The position numbers and the translations under genes are program-made. Below the pieces are notes generated by a model. It saw only the letters and a list, made by a program, of their open reading frames with translations, did no database searches and was not told the origin of the DNA. Of a stretch of DNA of 64,000 nt, positions 41,299 through 49,907 are shown in pieces. The DNA comes from Hymenobacter jeongseonensis. Lineage in GTDB: Bacteria > Bacteroidota > Bacteroidia > Cytophagales > Hymenobacteraceae. The stretch spans positions 186,001-250,000 of the forward strand of contig NZ_JADQDQ010000001.1 of the NCBI RefSeq assembly GCF_015694725.1, written 5' to 3'. Numbering within the stretch: position 1 is the first letter of the stretch; every line of letters starts with the position of its first letter.

Positions 41299-41724
41299 TT
41301 ACTTGGCTTTCTCCAATTCCTTCACGCGGCGCTTCTCGGCTTTGGCCAAGTCTTTGGCGACGCGTTCTTGCTTTTTGGCTTCCTGGGCCGCGCGGCGCTG
41401 CTCTTTCAGCTGCACTTTCTGAATCTTTTCTTCTTCGCGCTGGGCCCGGAGCTGTTTTTTCAGGTCTTTTTCCTGGTTGGCCTGCTCCTTGAGCTGGCTC
41501 TTCGTGTCGCGCACGGCTTGCTCGTTGTTTTTGGCTTGCTGTTGCTGCTGCTCGTAAGCGGCTTTGGCGTCGTCGGTGCGCTGCTTCTGCTGCTCGGGGG
41601 TGAGCGGCACGGCAGTTGGGTCGGGGGTTGGAGTCGGGGCTGGCATCGGCGTGGTTTGGGCCAATGCGGTGGTGGCAACGAAAAGGGCGGCCAGGAGGGC
41701 GCCGCTAAGGAATAGGTTTTTCAT
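41299..41724 (-). CDS. Secreted charged coiled-coil protein
   Basis: 141 residues. The signal peptide (LFLSGALLAALFVATTALAQ) is followed by a Pro/Thr-rich linker (about 22-40) and a long, strongly charged helix dominated by Lys, Glu, Gln, Arg and Ala (DAKAAYEQQQQQAKNNEQAV and later segments). The predicted form is a periplasmic rod-like coiled coil. No catalytic motif. It could be a stress or envelope-structural protein. It is convergent with nothing on its 3' side except the strong terminator. Confidence 0.7.
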   Translation of the reverse strand: MKNLFLSGALLAALFVATTALAQTTPMPAPTPTPDPTAVPLTPEQQKQRTDDAKAAYEQQQQQAKNNEQAVRDTKSQLKEQANQEKDLKKQLRAQREEEKIQKVQLKEQRRAAQEAKKQERVAKDLAKAEKRRVKELEKAK

Positions 41725-41864
41725 GATAGGATTTAGAAATCAAACAACGAATGATTACTGCCTGAAACGCAAGCCACTGCCGGAAGTTGACGAAGTAATA
41801 ACTTCAACCATATTCAGCCGGCAATATTTGCCAGCCCCAATTCCTTTTTCTTCAATAAAGCACT

Positions 41865-42326
41865 ATGAACGAGGTTTCTATCCGCCTGGCAACGCTCAAT
41901 GACCTGGAAACGCTTTTGCGCTTTGAGCAAGGCGTGATTGAGGCGGAACGGCCCTTCGACCCCACGCTGCGGCACGAAGCCATCAGCTACTATAACCTGC
42001 CGGAGCTGCTGGCCAGTTCTCAATCCCGGCTGCTGGTTGCCGAGTGTGCGCAGCAACTCGTGGGCTCCGGCTACGCCCGCATTCAACCGGCCAAGGCGTA
42101 CCACCAGCACGCGGAGTATGCGTACCTGGGCTTCATGTATGTGGCACCGGCCTACCGCGGGCAGGGCATCAATCGCCTCATTCTGGACGCCCTCAAGCAG
42201 TGGGTGGCCGGGCAAGGCCTCACCGAAATCCGCCTCGAAGTATACGCCCACAACCAACCCGCCCGGCGGGCCTACGAAAAAGCGGGTTTCACCGCGCACC
42301 TGCTGGAAATGCGGCTGAGCATCTGA
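41865..42326 (+). CDS. GNAT family N-acetyltransferase
   Basis: 153 residues. GNAT enzymes transfer acetyl from acetyl-CoA to amines. The diagnostic A motif is YLGFMYVAPAYRGQGINRLILDALKQW, with R-G-Q-G-I binding the CoA pyrophosphate. It is followed by EIRLEVYAHNQPARRAYEKAGF, the conserved motif B. The N-terminal RLATLNDLETLL is also typical. The substrate is unknown. The gene is divergent from the coiled-coil gene and convergent with the MFS gene (32-nt gap). ATG 41865 is supported by the conserved N-terminal strand. Confidence 0.9.
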   Translation: MNEVSIRLATLNDLETLLRFEQGVIEAERPFDPTLRHEAISYYNLPELLASSQSRLLVAECAQQLVGSGYARIQPAKAYHQHAEYAYLGFMYVAPAYRGQGINRLILDALKQWVAGQGLTEIRLEVYAHNQPARRAYEKAGFTAHLLEMRLSI

Positions 42327-42358
42327 GCCCGTCAGCCAGCAAATCCGGTTCGGCTGTG

Positions 42359-43597
42359 CTACTCTTCTACGTAATCAAGCTCTTTCCCGTAGCTCTCGGG
42401 CAGGGTGCTCACCGCCCAAAAGGCCATTAGCAGCGACACACCGCCCAGGATGGCTGCCCCGGGCACGAAGCCAAACTGGCTGCTCAAGTACTTAAATGCC
42501 GGCACCAGCAGCACCACCGAGCCGCGGGCAAAGTTGGGCGCCGTGGTAGCCACCGTGGCCCGCAGGTTGGTGCCGAACTGCTCGGCCGCCACCGTCACAA
42601 ACAGCGCCCAGAAACCCACCGACATGCCCAGCACAAAGCACACAGCGTAGAAAACCGTGGGCGAGGCGCCCTTGATGGCGAACAGATAGACCGCCACCAG
42701 CACGGCGCAAAACGCCAGAAACACCAGCAGCGCCTTGTTGCGCGAGTGCCAAAGCTGGCTGAGCGCCCCGCTGATAAAATCGCCAAACACCAGCCCGAAA
42801 TAGCACCAGAACACCGCCAAGCCGGCCGTGACCTCGCCCGTGAGGCCCAGCTCGCGCCCAAACTCCGGCGCCAGCGTCACCAAAATGCCCACCACAAACC
42901 ACAGCGGCACCCCAATCAGCAGGATGCGCAGGTACTTGCCAAAGCGGGCGCCGTTGGTGAACAAACTCAGGAAGTTGCCGCGGGCCACTTCCGTCTGGGC
43001 CTGCACCTGCTGGAACATACCCGACTCGAACACGCTCACGCGCAGCAGCAGCAGCGCCAGGCCCAGCCCGCCGCCCACAAAGTAAGCGTTGCGCCAGCCC
43101 AGCTGCTCGCCCACCCAGTAGGCCAGCATGGCGCCGCTCACGCCCACGGTAGCTACCACCATGGTGCCGTAGCCGCGCTTTTCCTTGGGCAGGCTTTCGC
43201 TCACCAGTGTGATGCCCGCGCCCAATTCCCCGGCCAGGCCGATGCCGGCAATGAGCCGCAGCCAGGCGTATTGCTCCACGGAAGTCACAAAGCCGTTGGC
43301 TAGGTTGGCCAGGGAATAAAGGAGAATCGAGCCGAACAATACCGACAGCCGCCCGCGCTTGTCGCCCAGAATGCCCCACAGGATACCGCCGACCAGCATG
43401 CCGCCCATCTGCATGTTTATCAGGAACAAGCCTTGATTGGTAACCTCGGCTTTGTCGATGATGCCCAGGTCTTTGAGGCTCTGGACCCGCACGATACTGA
43501 ATAGAATCAGGTCGTAGATATCAACAAAATAGCCCAGCGCTGCCACAATCACAGCGGCGGAAAAAACAGTGACTTTTGGGGTTTGAGTGGCTTGCAT
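42359..43597 (-). CDS. Major facilitator superfamily transporter (metabolite:H+ symporter-like)
   Basis: 412 residues from the ATG complement at 43597; longer open sequence upstream is not helix-forming. About 12 transmembrane helices. Between helices 2 and 3 lies the MFS motif A variant WGILGDKRGRLSVLFG, and the following helix contains RLIAGIGLAGELGAGITLVSE, typical of the metabolite:H+ symporter subfamily that includes carboxylate and sugar-acid carriers. The C-terminal half repeats a weaker motif (LSQLWHSRNK). The substrate is unknown. The 298-nt gap upstream to 43895 contains no recognisable gene. Confidence 0.92.
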   Translation of the reverse strand: MQATQTPKVTVFSAAVIVAALGYFVDIYDLILFSIVRVQSLKDLGIIDKAEVTNQGLFLINMQMGGMLVGGILWGILGDKRGRLSVLFGSILLYSLANLANGFVTSVEQYAWLRLIAGIGLAGELGAGITLVSESLPKEKRGYGTMVVATVGVSGAMLAYWVGEQLGWRNAYFVGGGLGLALLLLRVSVFESGMFQQVQAQTEVARGNFLSLFTNGARFGKYLRILLIGVPLWFVVGILVTLAPEFGRELGLTGEVTAGLAVFWCYFGLVFGDFISGALSQLWHSRNKALLVFLAFCAVLVAVYLFAIKGASPTVFYAVCFVLGMSVGFWALFVTVAAEQFGTNLRATVATTAPNFARGSVVLLVPAFKYLSSQFGFVPGAAILGGVSLLMAFWAVSTLPESYGKELDYVEE

Positions 43598-43895
43598 GGC
43601 GAAATGTAGCGTGCGCAAGCAGATGGCGTACAAAAATCCATCAGCAAAGCGGCTCGCCGCCACCAGGAAAGCAGCAAGACGCCTTGCTTTGGGCGGCAAC
43701 TTCCGAAGCCGTGTAGGTTGGGCCGAAGCTCTTTCAAAACGGCGTTTATGTGTAGTTGGAAATATTAAAGCGCAGCCAAGGGACGACAATGCGCTCTTGT
43801 AAAATAGTGTTTGTATGGTGATGGTTGGTTTAAATTTCCGTTTTGGTGAACGCCGCTTTTCATAAAGGAACCTGGATGCGTTGGCTCGGGCCTGC

Positions 43896-44429
43896 TTAAC
43901 GTGAAGGCCGCCGTGTTTTATTCTCTCTGGTCACCGTGATGGCCGCAGTCTCCTCGTCCTCCGGCCACTCGTCCACTTCGTACACTTGCTCCGCTTCGAA
44001 CAGCAGCCAGCGGTACGGGTCTAATTTGTTTTGGGCACCGACGATAACGGGCAGCTGGCTTTCGTGGGAGAACGCACGAGCAACCGCTTGGTCGCTGTCG
44101 TAAAGGGCCTGGAGTTGCCCGTGAGGATAGATGCACAACTCCACGAAGAAGATGGCTGCGGGGTCATCGCTACGGGGAACAGTGTCCTGCTGAAGCAAGC
44201 GGATTTCGTAGTAGAGCTGACTGGAGGCAGTGGAGAGCAGTTCCGCTACAGAAGCTGCTTCGATGGCAAACAGGCGCCCGAGCAGGCTGGCCACTCTTGC
44301 TGGAGATAATTCCTTGTTTAGCAATAGGACAAAGAAACCCATGCGCGAAAGGAGCGATGATGGCACTTGAAGCAGTTCCGTGACAAAGTAACCCTCCTTT
44401 CGGGGACAAAGAGGCGCCGAAACGTTCAC
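43896..44429 (-). CDS. Unrecognised protein (177 aa)
   Basis: The frame begins with GTG at 44429 and reads MNVSAPLCPRKEGYFVTELL, then MGFFVLLLNKELSPARVASL, which could be a second start (ATG at 44342). The middle (LFAIEAASVAELLSTASSQL) is helical, followed by a beta-like stretch (AIFFVELCIYPHGQLQALYD) and an acidic C-terminus. No known family. A neighbouring frame encodes a plausible N-terminus (MTERFAKRFEPFHEALRERF) from 44478, so the true N-terminus may be joined by a frameshift. Immediately upstream is a 9-bp inverted repeat. Confidence 0.45.
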   Translation of the reverse strand: MNVSAPLCPRKEGYFVTELLQVPSSLLSRMGFFVLLLNKELSPARVASLLGRLFAIEAASVAELLSTASSQLYYEIRLLQQDTVPRSDDPAAIFFVELCIYPHGQLQALYDSDQAVARAFSHESQLPVIVGAQNKLDPYRWLLFEAEQVYEVDEWPEDEETAAITVTRENKTRRPSR

Positions 44430-44443
44430 GCAGCGCCTCGTGA

Positions 44444-44471
44444 AACGGTTCGAAACGTTTGGCGAACCGTT
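44444..44471. promoter_or_regulatory. Inverted repeat upstream of the unrecognised gene
   Basis: AACGGTTCG (44444-44452) is inverted with CGAACCGTT (44463-44471) around 10 nt. It is placed just before the GTG start on the minus strand, a possible operator or mRNA hairpin. Confidence 0.45.
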
Positions 44472-44601
44472 CGGTCACGTTTGGGACCCTTTGGCTAAAC
44501 CATTACTGGCACCCGATTGAAGCGGGTTAGCGGCTCACAGAACGCGGTGGGGGCGTCGGGCGTTGGCCCGGACGCACCGCCGCCCGTACCTTGGCCGGGC
44601 G

Positions 44602-45063
44602 ATGCGCCACCTCATGACACGAATCGGGCTGTTCGGGCTAAGCGCGGCGGCGGCCTGGCTGCGCATGTTCGACCGGAGCCTGTCCTGGCAAGTGTGGGCG
44701 GACCTGGTGGGAAAGCCGGTGTCCCACTGGGCGGCGGCCCTGGCGGTCCTGCCGCTTTTCGAGCTGTTCTACTCCTGGCCCGGTCACGTGCTGCTGGCGG
44801 CCTGCCACGGGGCCATTTGCCGGCGCCGCGACCACCACACACCCAGCCGGGGCCATGCCCTGGCGGCGGGCGTGGCCAGCGGGGCGACCTGCTTTCTGTG
44901 GCTGGCCGCCTGGAACCACGATGGGTTGATGCGCAGCAGCGCCTACAACGGCAAGCTGGCCCTCATTTACACCGCTGCCGGCCTATGCTACGGGGCCGCG
45001 TATTATCACCTTATCGCCAAACCACGGCGAAACCAGCAGGTGCCAAACCTACCGTTAAAGTGA
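44602..45063 (+). CDS. Multi-pass membrane protein of unknown function
   Basis: 153 residues from ATG 44602, preferred over the earlier TTG because the extension is Arg/Gly-rich and unlike a membrane protein. Hydrophobic stretches at RIGLFGLSAAAAWL, AALAVLPLFELFYSW, ALAAGVASGATCFLWLAAW and LALIYTAAGLCYGAAYYHL predict four helices. A charged loop (CRRRDHHTPSRGHA) faces the cytoplasm. A TACCTTGG box at 44586 may be a promoter. No known family. It is convergent with the next gene, with only 5 nt between stops. Confidence 0.6.
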   Translation: MRHLMTRIGLFGLSAAAAWLRMFDRSLSWQVWADLVGKPVSHWAAALAVLPLFELFYSWPGHVLLAACHGAICRRRDHHTPSRGHALAAGVASGATCFLWLAAWNHDGLMRSSAYNGKLALIYTAAGLCYGAAYYHLIAKPRRNQQVPNLPLK

Positions 45064-45068
45064 ACGAG

Positions 45069-45515
45069 CTATGACGGCATGTTTGCTATTTTCTGGACGA
45101 GCCAGTACCCCACAGGTACGACGGTGAGCACGAAATACCCCACAAGCACGAAGAAGTCGCGGTGGAGAATGTCGGTGCGCTCGTGGGAAAGGCGAAAGAA
45201 ATAGTCCTCGTACTTCCCGCGGCGGTACACCAAGACATAATTGACCGCCCCGACCAGGAGCAACGAGGGCAGGGCCACTGCGTAGGCTTGCTGGTGGGAC
45301 GTGAGCAAGACGTCCCCGAGGAGCAGCCCGCCGCCCGCTGGCTCGTCCGAGAAGGCTTCGGCGAGCAGTTGGATTTCGAGTACGTTGCACAGGAGCAGCA
45401 AGGGCGTCACCATCGCGGCTTGCCAATGCGCGTCGTGGGGGTACCATTGCTCATAAAATTTGGTGAGGCACAAGTTGATGAGCAAGAGTAACCGAAACAG
45501 CGGATTAGTCTGCAT
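45069..45515 (-). CDS. Multi-pass membrane protein of unknown function
   Basis: 148 residues. Hydrophobic segments include LFRLLLLINLCLTKFY, MVTPLLLLCNVLEIQLLAEAF, YAVALPSLLLVGAVNYVLVY and FFVLVGYFVLTVVPVGYW, giving four helices. A charged loop (RRGKYEDYFFRLSHERTDIL) lies between helices 3 and 4. No catalytic motif and no family was recognised. It faces 44602-45063, and the two opposed small membrane genes may be functionally related, but that is inference. The 356-nt gap that follows its start holds no recognisable gene. Confidence 0.6.
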   Translation of the reverse strand: MQTNPLFRLLLLINLCLTKFYEQWYPHDAHWQAAMVTPLLLLCNVLEIQLLAEAFSDEPAGGGLLLGDVLLTSHQQAYAVALPSLLLVGAVNYVLVYRRGKYEDYFFRLSHERTDILHRDFFVLVGYFVLTVVPVGYWLVQKIANMPS

Positions 45516-45871
45516 AGCGTGCCCCGAGGAGAGAGTAGATGAAAAACGACAAAAGAGGTCGCGAAACTAGCACCGCAAAAGGTGTCAGGATAAAGCTCCT
45601 TTTGGTGAAACACTGGCACCTGCCCGAAACCTGCTGTTAACAGGTCGCTGCAAAGCCGCGCAAGTTTAAGAAACCCCTCTACGAATCAAAGTTTAGCAAA
45701 GGTGCCGAGGCGATGAGTTTCGTAAACGCGGAGTCAGAGGCTTCCGTCAGGATGAGCAAACCGGCAGTTGGGAGTGGTAGACAAGTGCCAATATTCCCAC
45801 TCTAGATTAATTATGCTGTCGTTCAACCAAGTGTAAGCCGTTGCCAGAACAGGATGCTAAACAGCGCCTGC
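45516..45871. other. Intergenic region without a recognised gene
   Basis: 356 nt of moderate GC content with several stop codons in every frame. No hairpin followed by T-tract, no promoter box with consensus spacing and no riboswitch motif was seen. Confidence 0.5.
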
Positions 45872-48355
45872 TTACTTAAACGACAGCGGCACCACCAGCC
45901 GCACGCTCACGTTGCGCCCCTGGTTGAATACCCCGCTTCGGCCGTTGGCGGGGTTGAGGTCGGCGTATTTCAGGCGGCTCAGGTGGCTTTGGTAGCCCAC
46001 GTCGAAGAGGTTATTGGCCGTGATGAACAGCGAGGCCAGGGTGCGGCCCCGTGCACTGGCGAAATCGGTGCCCACGCCCGCGTTGATAAGCGTGTAGCCC
46101 GGCGTAGCCGTTTCGGTATCAAATGCCGAGAAGAAGCGGTTTTGGGCAAACGTATGCTCCAGCTGCACCCGCACGTAGGGATTGGTGAGGCGCTTTCCCT
46201 GGCGGCGGAAATTGCCGCGTAGCTCCGATTGCAGTCGGTCGGCCGGAATAAAGGGTAGGTATTTCTCATTCTCGGGCCGGTCCAGCTGCGTGGCGCGCAC
46301 CATGGAAAAAGAGTTTTCAAAGTGCAGCCAGTCGAGTGGGTGGGGGTGGAAGTCGAGGCTGAGCTCGCCGCCCATTAGCCGGGCCTTGCCCTGCTCGTAG
46401 CGAAACACGCCGTTGCCCTCGGGACTCAGCGAGTCGCCGGTGCCGACGGCGTTGAGCAGGCGGCGCGGAAAAATGTAGTTGTCGATGGTGTTGGTGAACG
46501 CATCGAGGCTTAGGCGCACGTGGTCGGTTACGTAGCTCACGCCGGCATCGAGTTGCCGGCTGGTTTCGGCCCGCAAGCCTGGCTGCCCGATTTCGTAGCG
46601 AATGGTGCCCTCGTGCTGGCCGTTGGAGCCGAGCTCGGCGATGTTCGGCGCCCGGAAACCACGCGAAATATTGGCTTTCACGGTCAGCCGCTCGTTCAGG
46701 TTGTAGGCCGCGCCCACGCTGCCGCTGTAATTGCCGAAGCTGCTGCGGAAGCCCGCAAACTTGGTTTCGGCATCGGGGTCGGTGCTGCTCGTAGGCTGCT
46801 CGTCGGCGTTCAAGAACAGCGCATCGGCCGTGATGCGGCGCCGGTCGTAGCGCAGGCCGCCGCTGATATCGAACGCGCCCACGGTTTTCTTGGCCACCCC
46901 AAACACGCCGGCTTCGCTGGTGCGATAGGCTGGAATCAGGAATTCAACGCCCAGGTTGCGGTTTTGCTGGTGCAGGCCACTGGTGCCCACCGTCAGGTTC
47001 CAGCCCTTGATTTCGGGCAGAAAGTAGCGCAGCGAGTAATCAACGGTGCGGAGCTGGAAGTAGAGCGACGTTTCCGCCGGGTCGAACACGTTGCCGTACT
47101 CGCGCCGCAGGTTCTGCTGGTAGTTGACGAGCAACGTGAGGCGCGCCCCGTTTTCGCCCAGAATAAAGTTGTTGTCGGTACCGATGCGCAGATGGTTGAT
47201 TTGCTGCTGGGGCACGGCCAGCTCGTAGCCGCGCAGGTCCTCGTCGGTCACCGGCACGGCCCGGGTATCGGAGCCATCGGGAATGTCTTTCAGGAAGCGG
47301 CCAGTAACAGCGTCGCGGGCTCCTTCGGTAAGTCCCACGCGCTGATTGAAGCTGCTGAAGGTGAGGTGCGAGTAGCCCCAGCTTTTGTTCACGCCCACGT
47401 AGCCGTTGGCGTCCCACTCGTTGAAGCCCGAATTATAAACCCGGTCGTCGTAGCGGTTGCGGTAGTTGCCGGCCACCTTGCGGGTGCCGCGCGCCAACCA
47501 GTTCAGGCCGTTGAGGTTGCCGGCGTTCTGGAACGAGTAGCCTTGTTGGTTATTGTTGGTCTGGTAGTTAGCCGTGGCCACGCCCAGAATCCGGCCTTCG
47601 TCCACGGGGTCGGGGGCCACGAAGTTGATGACGCCGGCCATGGCATCGGACCCGTAAAGCAGCGAGCCTGGCCCTTTGATAATCTCGGCCCGGTCGATGC
47701 TGAACTCGTCAATTTCGACGCCGTGCTCGTCGCCCCACTGCTGGCCTTCCTGCTTGGCGCCGTTGTTCAACGTCACCACCCGGTTGAAGCCCAAGCCGCG
47801 CACCACGGGCTTGCTGATGGCCGCGCCGGTCGTAATCTGGCTCACGCCCGGCGTGTGGGCAATGGCGTCGACGATGTTGGAACCCAGCGTTTGGTTGAGG
47901 CGCGTGTGGTCGACCACCGAGGTGGGCACCGGCGAACGGCGCATTTCGGTGGCCTGCGATACGCCCGTTACCACCACCTGCCCAATTTCCGTGGCCGATG
48001 CCGTGAGTTTGGCTTCCAGTGGCTGGCCGTTGCCGGTATCCACCGTCTGGGTCACAGTGTTGTAGCCTAGGAAACGGATTTGCACCGTGAAGCGCCCGCG
48101 TGGCAGTTTGGCGAAGCTAAAGCTGCCGTCGGCGCCGGTGGCGGTGCCCCGTTTCAGGTCCACAAACACGACGTTGGCCCCGGGCAGCCCCTCGCCGGTC
48201 GCGGCATCCACCACGCGCCCGGCAAAAGGCGGCGCCACGGTGCGCGCCCGTGAAAGCGGCCGCGCCGCCTCGCCCGCGGCGGGCACGTCTTGCGCCGCGG
48301 CGGTGGAAACAGCACCGCACACCACAAACAGTTTGAATAATACAGAAAGAGTCAT
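45872..48355 (-). CDS. TonB-dependent outer-membrane receptor
   Basis: 827 residues from the ATG complement at 48355. The signal peptide (TLSVLFKLFVVCGAVSTAAA) is followed by a CarboxypepD_reg-like domain (FAGRVVDAATGEGLPGANVV, with TATGADGSFSFAKLPRGRF), the plug (RRSPVPTSVVDHTRLNQTLG, KGPGSLLYGSDAMAGVIN) and a 22-strand beta barrel. It takes up ligand using TonB energy. No SusD partner is adjacent, so it is not a typical glycan SusCD pair. The upstream His-rich gene hints at a metal or metal-chelate ligand, which is inference. Confidence 0.93.
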   Translation of the reverse strand: MTLSVLFKLFVVCGAVSTAAAQDVPAAGEAARPLSRARTVAPPFAGRVVDAATGEGLPGANVVFVDLKRGTATGADGSFSFAKLPRGRFTVQIRFLGYNTVTQTVDTGNGQPLEAKLTASATEIGQVVVTGVSQATEMRRSPVPTSVVDHTRLNQTLGSNIVDAIAHTPGVSQITTGAAISKPVVRGLGFNRVVTLNNGAKQEGQQWGDEHGVEIDEFSIDRAEIIKGPGSLLYGSDAMAGVINFVAPDPVDEGRILGVATANYQTNNNQQGYSFQNAGNLNGLNWLARGTRKVAGNYRNRYDDRVYNSGFNEWDANGYVGVNKSWGYSHLTFSSFNQRVGLTEGARDAVTGRFLKDIPDGSDTRAVPVTDEDLRGYELAVPQQQINHLRIGTDNNFILGENGARLTLLVNYQQNLRREYGNVFDPAETSLYFQLRTVDYSLRYFLPEIKGWNLTVGTSGLHQQNRNLGVEFLIPAYRTSEAGVFGVAKKTVGAFDISGGLRYDRRRITADALFLNADEQPTSSTDPDAETKFAGFRSSFGNYSGSVGAAYNLNERLTVKANISRGFRAPNIAELGSNGQHEGTIRYEIGQPGLRAETSRQLDAGVSYVTDHVRLSLDAFTNTIDNYIFPRRLLNAVGTGDSLSPEGNGVFRYEQGKARLMGGELSLDFHPHPLDWLHFENSFSMVRATQLDRPENEKYLPFIPADRLQSELRGNFRRQGKRLTNPYVRVQLEHTFAQNRFFSAFDTETATPGYTLINAGVGTDFASARGRTLASLFITANNLFDVGYQSHLSRLKYADLNPANGRSGVFNQGRNVSVRLVVPLSFK

Positions 48356-48781
48356 AAAAATTGAGTGTCGCCCAAAGAGCGATGAATTGAAAGGAAAGGG
48401 GAACGCGGCTGGCAAGCAGCACTTTGTTCTACCGATAAGCTCAGCTTGTTATATAGGCTGACCAGGAATTTTTTGGGGGAAGCAGCGCGGACTCCAAGCC
48501 CGGCACCGCCGCTGAATCGTTGCCCTACAGGGGGGGCTAAGCGCCGCGAAAATGGTTATCGCATCGCCACAGGCAGGGTTACTGCCACGTCGGGATTACT
48601 AGCTGTCGCTGATTTCGGGAGGATGCTAGGTCGTGATTTCCGTGCTCGAACAGACAGGAATAAGCAACGCCGAGGAACTACTGAGCAGAACCACTCAACG
48701 GCGGCACAGCCGCAAGTCCGCTGCCAAACGGCGGCGCAGTTAGGAAATCGAATGGCCGAAAATCAGGAAAATCGGGAGCTG
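48356..48781. other. Leader region of the TonB receptor and its neighbour, no gene recognised
   Basis: 426 nt between the receptor and the His-rich gene on the same strand. An open plus-strand frame across it is a shadow without protein character. I looked for a cobalamin riboswitch and did not find its conserved boxes. No strong terminator was seen. Confidence 0.5.
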
Positions 48782-49126
48782 CTAGGCGGCTGGCGGCCCT
48801 CGTGGCTGGGCCGGCTCCTGCGCTATCCAAGGCGCAGTGGCCACTGTGGGCACGGGCGCCGTGGCAAAGCACGGCCGGGCCACGGGCTGGGGTACCACCA
48901 CTGGCGCATTCAACAAGAATGGCACGTCGTAGAAGTGCTCGGCGGCGCAGTGCTGGTGCTGGGCACTGACGATGGCCTTGCCCTTGTGCCGGAAGGCTGG
49001 GGCCTGGGCTGGCTCCTCCGTGGTGTGCGTGTGAGCGTGCAAATCCAATATCCACGCCTCGGGCAACATGGTGCGCGTGAGGCAGAGCAGCAGCAGCAGG
49101 GCGATATGGGAACGCAGGGCGGACAC
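48782..49126 (-). CDS. Small His-rich secreted protein upstream of a TonB receptor
   Basis: 114 residues. A hydrophobic N-terminus (ALRSHIALLLLLCLTRTML) probably targets export. The next section is His-rich (LDLHAHTHTTEE, HQHCAAEHFYDVPF), suited to binding transition metals, and the C-terminus is Pro/Ala-rich. In Bacteroidota, small His-rich secreted proteins of this kind often precede TonB-dependent receptors thought to take up metals. That is established association rather than proven function. The TonB receptor is the next gene on the same strand after 426 nt. Expression from its own promoter is likely. Confidence 0.65.
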   Translation of the reverse strand: MSALRSHIALLLLLCLTRTMLPEAWILDLHAHTHTTEEPAQAPAFRHKGKAIVSAQHQHCAAEHFYDVPFLLNAPVVVPQPVARPCFATAPVPTVATAPWIAQEPAQPRGPPAA

Positions 49127-49271
49127 GGCTGCAAATATGTACGGAAAGAAATAAACGCAGGAGGCAGAATCATTTTTTTAAACTCTGCGGCTTGTTCGCA
49201 ATCCAATTGAAGCTCGTTTTTCGTACCCCTTGCAGTACCTTCGCCCCAAGCGGCCCAGGCCGAGCTTTTTT

Positions 49272-49781
49272 GTGATAATTACGACCATTTCCGACCTCTC
49301 TGTGCAGCACGACGAAGCCTTGGGCTTGTTGCGCGTTGAGTGGGCTTCGGGGCAAGACATGCGCACGTTCCGGGCCAGTGCCGAGCAACTTTTGCAGCTG
49401 GCCAAACAGCTGGAAGTAAGTTCTATGCTGCTGGACATGAACTCGTTCCCGGATATTTCGGTGTACGACCAAGTGTGGCTGGGTACAAATTGGATGCCCG
49501 GGCTGGTGAAGCTGCCGCTCGAGCGGCTGGTACTGGCCATCAACCGCCGCCGGGTGCACAACCAGCTGGCCATCGATTCGCTCATCGCCCTGTCGCGGCC
49601 GTTTATCAAGTTCGATATCCAGTTTTTTTTGACGGCCATTCCGGGTTTGCACTGGTTGTGCGATTATTCGGTGCGGCTGCCGGTGCTATTGGCCGAATGG
49701 AACGCTGTGCATGGCACGGGCCCGTCAGCAGCGGCCGACTACCTCTCCGAACTGCCGGGCTTGTACCGCCCGCTTAAGTAG
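49272..49781 (+). CDS. STAS/SpoIIAA-like protein of unknown function
   Basis: 169 residues from GTG 49272, chosen because IITTISDLSVQHDEALGLLR gives a regular beta-strand start, whereas the in-frame TTG at 49230 adds a basic, atypical leader. The middle contains LLQLAKQLEVSSMLLDMNSF and GLVKLPLERLVLAINRRRVH, a pattern of alternating helices and strands compatible with a STAS/SpoIIAA-like fold. No catalytic residues stand out. A TACCTTCG box at about 49238 could be its promoter. Identification is uncertain. Confidence 0.6.
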   Translation: MIITTISDLSVQHDEALGLLRVEWASGQDMRTFRASAEQLLQLAKQLEVSSMLLDMNSFPDISVYDQVWLGTNWMPGLVKLPLERLVLAINRRRVHNQLAIDSLIALSRPFIKFDIQFFLTAIPGLHWLCDYSVRLPVLLAEWNAVHGTGPSAAADYLSELPGLYRPLK

Positions 49782-49907
49782 CCCCGCGCTGTCAATCTGA
49801 CAGCCATTCTTGCCTTGGAACGCCCTTTGAATGCCGCTCACGCAGCGGCCCGACGCCCTGCGTCCGGCCATTCCGTCCGCATTCAACCGTTTCCCTATTT
49901 TATTTCC

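Noticed and set aside
44517..45074. A plus-strand ORF overlapping the membrane gene at 44602
   Set aside because: Product is Pro/Gly/Arg-rich in another frame; the frame starting at 44602 shows four regular membrane helices.
48356..48781. Cobalamin riboswitch before the TonB receptor
   Set aside because: The conserved cobalamin box and the GCCACTG region were not found on the minus strand.
48446..49210. A long plus-strand ORF across the His-rich gene
   Set aside because: Its product is Gly/Arg-rich without domains and it runs antisense to a gene with a clear signal-like N-terminus; it is a GC-rich shadow.
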